This document shows, in pieces, positions 34,602-41,163 of a stretch of DNA of 41,163 nucleotides (its first letter is position 1; each line of letters opens with the position of its first letter). Made by a program: the position numbers and the translations under genes. The notes beneath the pieces were generated by a model. It searched no databases, was not told where the DNA came from, and was given only the letters and a program-made list of their open reading frames with translations. The stretch is from an uncultured beta proteobacterium (GTDB lineage Bacteria > Pseudomonadota > Gammaproteobacteria > Burkholderiales > Burkholderiaceae_C), in NCBI GenBank assembly GCA_903928635.1, contig CAIYRQ010000239.1:1-41163 (forward strand). Reading direction: 5' to 3'.

Positions 34602-37600
34602 ATGGCCAAATTCTTTATCGACCGCCCGATCTTTGCGTGGGTGATCGCACTCTTCATCATGGTGGCGGGCGCGGTGTCCATCACCCAGCTGCCTATCGCC
34701 CAGTACCCGCCAGTGGCACCGCCCTCCATCGTGGTCAGTGCGGTCTACCCCGGTGCCTCGGCGCAGACCTTGGAAGACGCCGTGCTGGCGGTGATCGAGC
34801 GCGAAATGAACGGCGCGCCCGGTCTGATTTATATGGAGTCGGTTGCGCAGGCCGATGGCTCGGGCACCATCACGCTGAGCTTTCAGCCCGGCACCAGCCC
34901 CGACTTGGCACAGGTGGAGGTGCAAAACCGCCTGGGCCGCGCCACACCGCGTTTGCCGCAAGTGGTGACGCAGCAGGGCGTGCGGGTGGACAAGTCGCGC
35001 AGCAACTTCCTGCTGTTCACCATCCTCAATTCCGACGACCCCAACTGGGACCCGGTGGCCCTGGGCGACTACGCCGCGCGCAATGTGCTGCCCGAGTTGC
35101 AGCGCGTGCCGGGCGTGGGCCAGGCGCAGCTTTTTGGCACCGAGCGCGCCATGCGTGTCTGGATCGACCCGGCCAAACTGCTGGGCTACAAGCTGTCGGC
35201 CAACGATGTGAACAACGCCATCCGCGCGCAAAACGTGCAGGTGTCGGCCGGTGAAATCGGCGCGCTGCCCAATGTGGCTGGCCAGGGTGTGGCGGCCACG
35301 GTCATCGTCAACGGCCAGTTCAGCACCCCGGCGCAGTTTGGCTCCATCGTGCTGCGCGCCAATCCCGATGGCTCCACCGTGCGCCTGCGCGATGTGGCGC
35401 GCATTGCGCTCGGTGGGCAAAGCTATGCCACCTCGGCCCGCCTGAACGGCAAGCCCTCCACCGGCGTGGGTGTGCAGCTCTCGCCCACCGGAAACGCCAT
35501 GGCCACCGCCAAAGCAGTGCGTGCGCGCATGCAGGAACTCGAGAAGTTTTTCCCCAAAGGCATGGGCTGGACGATTCCCTACGACAGCTCGCGCTTTGTC
35601 GATATTTCTATCCGCCAGGTGACCGAAACCTTGCTTGAAGCGGTGGCGCTGGTGTTCTTGGTGATGTATTTGTTCTTGCAGAACTGGCGCTACACCGTGA
35701 TTCCCACCATCGTGGTGCCGGTGGCGCTGCTGGGGACTTTTGGCGCGCTTTTGGCACTGGGTTTTTCGATCAACGTGCTGACCATGTTTGGCATGGTGCT
35801 GGTGATCGGCATCGTGGTGGATGACGCCATTGTGGTGGTGGAAAACGTCGAGCGCATCATGAGTGAAGAGGGCTTGTCGCCGCTGGAGGCCACGCGCAAA
35901 GCCATGGACCAGATCTCGGGTGCCATCATCGGCGTGACCGTGGTGTTGATCTCGGTGTTTGTGCCGCTGGCGTTTTTTGCGGGCTCGGTGGGCAATATTT
36001 ACCGCCAGTTCTCTGCCGTCATGGGCATCTCGATTGCGTTTTCGGCGCTGATGGCTTTGTCGCTCACGCCAGCCTTGTGCGCTACGTTGCTGCTGCCGGT
36101 GGAGAAAGGCCAGCACCACGCCAAAGGCGGCTTTTTTGGCTGGTTCAACCGCGGCTTTGCGCGCACCGCCAAGGGCTATGAGCGGGGAGTTGCCCGCATC
36201 CTGCCGCGCGCAGCCCGCTACCTGGTGATTTATGCCGCCATTGCCGGTGCCGCAGGCCTGGTGTACGTGCGCCTGCCCACGTCTTTCCTGCCCAACGAAG
36301 ACCAGGGCACCATGCTGATCAACGTGCAGTTGCCACCGGGTGCCACGCAAGAGCGCACCCGCGAGGTGATCCAGCAAGTCGAAGGCTTCATGCTCAAGCA
36401 ACCCGAGGTGCAAAGCATGGTGGGTGTGCTGGGCTACAGTTTTGCTGGCCTGGGACAAAACGCGGCACTGGGCTTTATCACGCTCAAAGACTGGAAAGAG
36501 CGTGCAGGCCCTGAGCACTCGGCGCAGGCCCTTGCGGGGCGCGCCTTTGGTGCGCTCTCGGGCATTCACGACGCGTTCATCTTTCCGCTGAGCCCGCCGC
36601 CCATTCCGGAGTTGGGCAACGCCTCGGGCTTCACCTTCCGCCTTCAGGACCGCGCAGGCTTGGGCCACGACGCGCTCTTGGCTGCACGCAACCAGCTGAT
36701 GGGCATGGCGTCCAAAAGCAGCGTGATCACGCAGGTGCGGCCCGACGGCCTGGAAGACGCGCCGCAGTTGCAGCTCGACATTGACCGCGACAAGGCGCAA
36801 GCCCTGGGTGTTGGCTTTGACGCGATCAACACGGTCATTGCTACGGCGTTGGGCTCGGCCTATATCAACGACTTCCCCAACGCCGGACGCCTGCAGCGCG
36901 TGGTGGTGCAAGCCGATGCGCCTGCGCGCATGCAGCCCGACGATTTGCTACGCCTGAGCGTGCTCAACAGCCGTGGTGAGCCGGTGCCTTTCTCTGCATT
37001 TGCCAGCACGCGCTGGATCAAGGGCGCTATGCAAACCGTGCGCTACAACGGCTACCCCGCCATGCGCATTGGCGGCAGCGCGGCACCCGGCTTTAGCACG
37101 GGTGACGCCATGGCCGAGATGGAAAAACTCGCCGCCCAATTGCCCGCAGGCTTTGGCTTTGAGTGGACCGGCCTGTCGCGCGAAGAAAAACTGGCCGGAT
37201 CGCAATCGCTGATTCTGTACAGCTTCGCGATTTTGTCGGTGTTCTTGTGCTTGGCCGCGCTGTACGAGAGCTGGTCGATTCCCTTGGCCGTGGTGCTGGT
37301 GGTGCCGCTGGGTGTGTTGGGCGTGCTGCTGGCCACTTTGCTGCGCGGGTATGCCAACGACGTGTATTTTCAAGTAGGGCTGATCACCATCATCGGCCTG
37401 TCGGCCAAGAACGCGATTTTGATCATCGAGTTTGCCAAAGACCTGCAGGCACAGGGCATGGGATTGATCGAGTCGGCGCTGGCGGCGGCGCACCTGCGCT
37501 TTCGCCCCATCGTCATGACGTCCATGGCGTTCACGCTGGGTGTGTTGCCGCTGGCGCTGTCCACTGGCGCGGGCTCGGCCAGCCAGCGCGTGATTGGAAC

Positions 37601-37757
37601 GGGCGTGATGGGCGGTATCTTGACCGGCACCACCTTGGCGGTGGTGTTTGTGCCCGTCTTCTTTGTCGTGGTGCGCGGCTTGTTCAAGGGCAGCGCGCGG
37701 CAGCACGAGGTGCACGCAGCACAAGCAGCGCACATGGGAGTGCACAACGATGAATAA
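34602..37757 (+). CDS. RND multidrug efflux transporter (MexB/AcrB family)
   Basis: MAKFFIDRPIFAWVIALFIMVAGAVSITQLPIAQYP, GIVVDDAIVVVENVERIM, TLSLTPALCATLL-type region. Confidence 0.96.
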   Translation: MAKFFIDRPIFAWVIALFIMVAGAVSITQLPIAQYPPVAPPSIVVSAVYPGASAQTLEDAVLAVIEREMNGAPGLIYMESVAQADGSGTITLSFQPGTSPDLAQVEVQNRLGRATPRLPQVVTQQGVRVDKSRSNFLLFTILNSDDPNWDPVALGDYAARNVLPELQRVPGVGQAQLFGTERAMRVWIDPAKLLGYKLSANDVNNAIRAQNVQVSAGEIGALPNVAGQGVAATVIVNGQFSTPAQFGSIVLRANPDGSTVRLRDVARIALGGQSYATSARLNGKPSTGVGVQLSPTGNAMATAKAVRARMQELEKFFPKGMGWTIPYDSSRFVDISIRQVTETLLEAVALVFLVMYLFLQNWRYTVIPTIVVPVALLGTFGALLALGFSINVLTMFGMVLVIGIVVDDAIVVVENVERIMSEEGLSPLEATRKAMDQISGAIIGVTVVLISVFVPLAFFAGSVGNIYRQFSAVMGISIAFSALMALSLTPALCATLLLPVEKGQHHAKGGFFGWFNRGFARTAKGYERGVARILPRAARYLVIYAAIAGAAGLVYVRLPTSFLPNEDQGTMLINVQLPPGATQERTREVIQQVEGFMLKQPEVQSMVGVLGYSFAGLGQNAALGFITLKDWKERAGPEHSAQALAGRAFGALSGIHDAFIFPLSPPPIPELGNASGFTFRLQDRAGLGHDALLAARNQLMGMASKSSVITQVRPDGLEDAPQLQLDIDRDKAQALGVGFDAINTVIATALGSAYINDFPNAGRLQRVVVQADAPARMQPDDLLRLSVLNSRGEPVPFSAFASTRWIKGAMQTVRYNGYPAMRIGGSAAPGFSTGDAMAEMEKLAAQLPAGFGFEWTGLSREEKLAGSQSLILYSFAILSVFLCLAALYESWSIPLAVVLVVPLGVLGVLLATLLRGYANDVYFQVGLITIIGLSAKNAILIIEFAKDLQAQGMGLIESALAAAHLRFRPIVMTSMAFTLGVLPLALSTGAGSASQRVIGTGVMGGILTGTTLAVVFVPVFFVVVRGLFKGSARQHEVHAAQAAHMGVHNDE

Positions 37758-39159
37758 GCACAACTCAACCCTGGTCCACCACGGTCTTCGCCTGAGCCTG
37801 ATTGCTGGCGCACTGGCCTTGTCGGCCTGCAGCACGCCATCTATTTTCAAGCGGCCTGCCGTACCGTTGGCAGCGCAGTGGCCCGCCAGTGCCCAGGTGC
37901 CACAAACCGCCCCTGCAGGCGACCTGCTGCCTTGGCGCACATTCTTCACCGATGCCACCCTGCAGTCCTTGATTGCGCAGGCTTTGGAGCACAACCGCGA
38001 CTTGCAATTGGCCGCGCTCAACATTGCCCAAGCCCGGGCGCAACTCGGTTTGCGCAGTGCGGACCAGCTGCCCACCTTGAACGTTGGCGCGGGCCTGACT
38101 CGCGCGCCCAACACCGTGGGCAATATGGCCACCACGCTGAATGCAGGCCTGGTGGTCAGCAGCTATGAGTTGGACTTTTTCGGCCGCGTGGCCAGCCTCA
38201 AAGAACAGGCGCTGGCCCAGTACCTGGCGTCTGAAGAAGCGCGCCGCACTGCGCAAATCAGCCTGATCGCCACTGTGGCCCAGGCCTGGATGGGCCTGGG
38301 TGCGGACGAGCGCCAGTTGCAACTGGCGCAGCAAACGCTGGCTTCGCGCGAAGAGTCTGCGCAGCTGGTTGCCTTGCGCGTGTCGCATGGCGCATCGAGC
38401 GAGCTGGACTTGCGCTTGGCCCAGTCCCTTGTGCAGGCTGCGCGGGTAAGCGTGGCCCAGTGGCAGCGGCAGCGCGCATTGGACGAAAACGCTTTGGTCC
38501 TGTTGCTCGGCCAGCCTCTGGCGTCGCAACATGCAGCGCAAATCGCCAGCGGGCTGGACGTGGCCTTGCCTGCATTGCCTGCAGGCTTGCCGTCTGATCT
38601 GCTGACGCGCCGCGCCGACATCCGCCAGGCAGAGCAGCAACTCGCAGCGGCCAACGCCAATATTGCTGCGGCACGCGCCGCCTTCTTCCCGCGCATTGCG
38701 CTCACCGCCAGCGCAGGCAGCGCCAGCAGTGAGTTGGGTTCGCTGTTCAAAGACGGTTCCTGGAGCTATACCTTTGTGCCGCAGTTGCTGCTTCCTATCT
38801 TCGACGGCGGGCGCAACGAGGCCAATTTGGCCGCCGCCAAAGTGGGTTTTGACATTGCGGTGGCGCAGTACGAAAAAGCGATTCAAAGCGCGTTTCGCGA
38901 AGTGGCCGATGCACTGGCCGCGCGCAGCAGCTGGGAGCGCCAGCTCCAAGCCCAGACCGCGCTGGTGCAAGCCGATAGCCAGCGTGTAGCGCTCACCCGT
39001 TTGCGCTTGGACAACGGTGCTGCCAGCCAGCTGGATTGGCTCGATGCCCAACGCTCTTTGTTCACCAGCCAGCAGGCACTCATTGCCGTGCAGCTTGCAG
39101 CCTTGCAAAGCCAGGTGACCTTGTACAAAGTGCTGGGCGGCGGGGCAGAGGCTCCTTGA
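37750..39159 (+). CDS. Outer membrane efflux lipoprotein (NodT/OprM family)
   Basis: Lipobox LALSACSTPS, SYELDFFGRVASLKEQALAQYLASEEARRTAQISLIATVAQAW, DLLTRRADIRQAEQQLAAANANIAAARAAFFP; start overlaps RND gene. Confidence 0.94.
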   Translation: MNKHNSTLVHHGLRLSLIAGALALSACSTPSIFKRPAVPLAAQWPASAQVPQTAPAGDLLPWRTFFTDATLQSLIAQALEHNRDLQLAALNIAQARAQLGLRSADQLPTLNVGAGLTRAPNTVGNMATTLNAGLVVSSYELDFFGRVASLKEQALAQYLASEEARRTAQISLIATVAQAWMGLGADERQLQLAQQTLASREESAQLVALRVSHGASSELDLRLAQSLVQAARVSVAQWQRQRALDENALVLLLGQPLASQHAAQIASGLDVALPALPAGLPSDLLTRRADIRQAEQQLAAANANIAAARAAFFPRIALTASAGSASSELGSLFKDGSWSYTFVPQLLLPIFDGGRNEANLAAAKVGFDIAVAQYEKAIQSAFREVADALAARSSWERQLQAQTALVQADSQRVALTRLRLDNGAASQLDWLDAQRSLFTSQQALIAVQLAALQSQVTLYKVLGGGAEAP

Positions 39160-39175
39160 TGCGCGGCCCCCATCC

Positions 39176-40033
39176 ATGAGCGCCCGCTTGACTCGGGTGT
39201 TCCCGCTGCTGTTCGTCGTCCTGTGGTCCACCGGCTTTATCGGTGCGCGCTTGGGGCTGCCCCACACTGAACCACTGACCTTTTTGTTTGTGCGCTACGT
39301 GGCCGTGGTGGTCTTGATGCTGGCCATTGCGCTGGCCACCCGCGCGCCCTGGCCCCAGGGTTGGCGCGCCTGGTTTCACATCGGCGTGGCCGGTTTGCTG
39401 CTGCATGGCGTGTACCTGGGCGGCGTGTTCATTGCTATTTCGCTCGGCCTGCCTGCGGGCGTGGCAGCGCTGGTGGTGGGCGTGCAGCCGCTGCTCACGG
39501 CCATTGGCGCGGGCTGGCTGCTGGGCGAGACGGTGCTGCGCCGCCAGTGGGTGGGCCTGCTGTTGGGCTTGGGCGGTGTGGCGCTGGTGGTGGCCAACAA
39601 ATTGGGCAGCGGCTTTGGCTGGCAGGCCATCGTACCGGCCGTGATCGCGCTTCTGGCCATCACCGCTGGCACGCTCTACCAAAAACGCTTTTGCCCTCGC
39701 TTTGACTGGCGCAGCGGCGCGGTGGCGCAGTTTGTGCCCACGGCCTTGGCCACGGGCTTGTGCGCATGGGTGTTTGAGACCGGCCGCATGGACCTCACCG
39801 GTGAAATGGTGTTTGCCCTGGTCTGGCTGGTGCTGGTGCTGTCGGTGGGTGCCGTGAGTTTGCTGAACTGGCTGATCCGCCAAAGCAGCGCGGTGAACAT
39901 CGCCAGTCTTTTCTACCTGGTGCCCCCCTGTACTGCGGTAGTGGCCTGGGCCCTGTTTGGCGAATCGTTTTCGCAGCTCGCGCTGGTGGGGATGGCGCTG
40001 GTGGTGGGCGGGGTCTATCTGGCGCGCAAGTAG
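39176..40033 (+). CDS. EamA/DMT-family transporter
   Basis: Ten hydrophobic segments, LLFVVLWSTGFIGARLGLPHTEPLTFLFVRY. Confidence 0.92.
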   Translation: MSARLTRVFPLLFVVLWSTGFIGARLGLPHTEPLTFLFVRYVAVVVLMLAIALATRAPWPQGWRAWFHIGVAGLLLHGVYLGGVFIAISLGLPAGVAALVVGVQPLLTAIGAGWLLGETVLRRQWVGLLLGLGGVALVVANKLGSGFGWQAIVPAVIALLAITAGTLYQKRFCPRFDWRSGAVAQFVPTALATGLCAWVFETGRMDLTGEMVFALVWLVLVLSVGAVSLLNWLIRQSSAVNIASLFYLVPPCTAVVAWALFGESFSQLALVGMALVVGGVYLARK

Positions 40034-40040
40034 TTGCGCC

Positions 40041-40499
40041 TCAGCGGCACGCATCCACCCACACACCGCCCGTCACCTGTGCCATCAGCGCTGGGCTGAT
40101 GCGCACAGCGCTATTGACCGAGCCCGCTGCAGGCAGCACTTCGTCAAAGGCTTGCAGGCTTTGGTCTAGAAACACGGGCAGGTCTTGGGCCAGGCCGAAG
40201 GGGCACACACCGCCCACAGGGTGGCCCGTCAAGGCCAGCACCTCCTCGGTGGGCAGCATCTTGCCTTTGCCAAATACCTGTTTGAACTTGGCGTTGTCAA
40301 TGCGCGCATGGCCCGCGGCCACCAGCAGCACCACGCGAGCGTCGCCCAACCGGAAGGCCAGCGTTTTGGCAATGCGTCCGGGCTCCACGCCATGGGCCAA
40401 CGCGGCAGACTCCACCGTGGGCGTGAGTGCCTCGGTTTCCAGTATCGGGAGGTTCAGTTGGTGTTGCGCAAAGAAAGCGCGCACAGACGCCAGGCTCAT
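40041..40499 (-). CDS. YbaK/EbsC-type aminoacyl-tRNA deacylase
   Basis: RIAKTLAFRLGDARVVLLVAAGHARIDNAKFKQVFGKGKMLPTEEVLALTGHPVGGVCPFGL. Confidence 0.92.
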   Translation of the reverse strand: MSLASVRAFFAQHQLNLPILETEALTPTVESAALAHGVEPGRIAKTLAFRLGDARVVLLVAAGHARIDNAKFKQVFGKGKMLPTEEVLALTGHPVGGVCPFGLAQDLPVFLDQSLQAFDEVLPAAGSVNSAVRISPALMAQVTGGVWVDACR

Positions 40500-40514
40500 G
40501 GTGCAGCCCCCGTT

Positions 40515-41153
40515 TTAGGTGCCGCCCACATAGGGGTTGCGCACGCGCTCCACGCCAAAGCTGCTCTCGGGGCCGTGGCCGGGAATGAACACTGTGTCGT
40601 TGCCCATGGGCCACAAGCGCTGGGTGATGCTGTTGATCAAGGTGTCGTGGTCGCCACGCGGAAAGTCGGTGCGGCCAATGCTGCCGGCAAACAGCACATC
40701 GCCCACAAAGGCGCGCTGAATGTCGGGCGAATAAAACACCACATGGCCCGGCGTGTGCCCGGGGCAGTGCCGCACTTGCAAGGTGTAGGGCCCCAGCGTC
40801 ACGGTGTCGCCATCGTGCAGCCAGCGTGTGGGCGTGAAAACGCGCGAAGGCGGAAAGCCATAAGACGCCGCCGCCATGGGCATGCCGTCAATCCAAAATT
40901 GGTCTTCCGGGTGCGGTCCGATGATGGGCACATGCAGCAACTCGGCCAAATCTGCGGTGGCGCCTGCGTGGTCCAGGTGCCCGTGGGTGATCCAGATTTG
41001 CTCCAGCGTCACGCCCAAACGCTTGACCGTGGCCAGCAGCAGCTCCAGGTCGCCACCGGGGTCAATGATGGCCGCCCGCCGCTCCTCATCGCACCAGACG
41101 ATGGAGCAGTTTTGTTGAAAAGCGGTGACCGGAACGGTTTCGTAGTGCAGCAT
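40515..41153 (-). CDS. MBL-fold metallo-hydrolase (glyoxalase II-like)
   Basis: IWITHGHLDHAGATADLAE, VRHCPGHTPGHVVFYSPDIQRAFVGDVLFAGSIGRTDFPRGD. Confidence 0.94.
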   Translation of the reverse strand: MLHYETVPVTAFQQNCSIVWCDEERRAAIIDPGGDLELLLATVKRLGVTLEQIWITHGHLDHAGATADLAELLHVPIIGPHPEDQFWIDGMPMAAASYGFPPSRVFTPTRWLHDGDTVTLGPYTLQVRHCPGHTPGHVVFYSPDIQRAFVGDVLFAGSIGRTDFPRGDHDTLINSITQRLWPMGNDTVFIPGHGPESSFGVERVRNPYVGGT

Positions 41154-41163
41154 GTGGAGGGCA

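Noticed and set aside
34212-36911. 899-aa antisense ORF on the minus strand
   Set aside because: Lies opposite the convincingly conserved RND MFP/transporter genes; His/Arg/Gln-rich translation is typical of an antisense artefact in GC-rich DNA.
36948-38135. 395-aa minus-strand ORF opposite RND/OMF genes
   Set aside because: Low-complexity His/Gln/Arg-rich antisense translation with no domain.
37765-39267. 500-aa minus-strand ORF opposite the OMF gene
   Set aside because: Complement of a conserved outer membrane lipoprotein gene; no recognisable family.
39080-40066. 328-aa minus-strand ORF opposite the EamA transporter
   Set aside because: Antisense translation of a hydrophobic-protein gene; artefact.
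1-41163. CRISPR arrays, tRNA/rRNA genes, transposases or integrases
   Set aside because: None recognised on reading the sequence and ORF track; absence was not tested with software.

Overview
The 41-kb window is probably from a betaproteobacterium, Comamonadaceae-like by protein style. It opens with the 3' end of gyrB (2-481), followed by a ~29-kb acyl-CoA catabolic and transport cluster (647-29835). Core-type genes follow from ~30 kb: DUF427, SDR, phospholipase C/acid-phosphatase family, RND efflux MFP/RND/OMF, an EamA transporter, a YbaK-type deacylase and an MBL-fold hydrolase. The cluster encodes a MalT/AlkS-like LAL regulator (STAND ATPase plus LuxR HTH), two type III CoA-transferase/racemase family proteins (one AMACR-like), a cysteine-less TLP1-type thiolase-like protein, a canonical thiolase, enoyl-CoA hydratase, FadB-like protein, acyl-CoA ligase, SDR, ACAD10/11-like acyl-CoA dehydrogenase, ACAD10/11-like phosphotransferase, ADH, ALDH, a complete Liv-type ABC importer, three further ACADs, a TIGR03084/MDMPI-like protein and a DUF2156 protein.

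The main discovery is a perfect 16-bp palindrome, TCGTCG-N4-CGACGA, found seven times. Every copy is intergenic, every copy lies inside the cluster, and I found none in the flanking core genes. It heads essentially every transcription unit of the cluster. Measured outward from the palindrome, a -10-like hexamer (xAxxxT) begins exactly 22 nt from its edge in 9 of 10 outward-facing promoters, and 23 nt in the tenth. This puts the palindrome centre at about -42.5, the classical class-II position of LuxR-type activator boxes. In three promoters the predicted +1 coincides with the ATG and no Shine-Dalgarno sequence is present, so leaderless mRNAs are predicted. I propose a self-contained, probably autoregulated LAL regulon. 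It would govern catabolism of a methyl-branched and/or 4-hydroxy-type acid via a phosphorylation-dependent (Lva/ACAD10-11-like) route. The regulator-operator pairing and the substrate are inferences.
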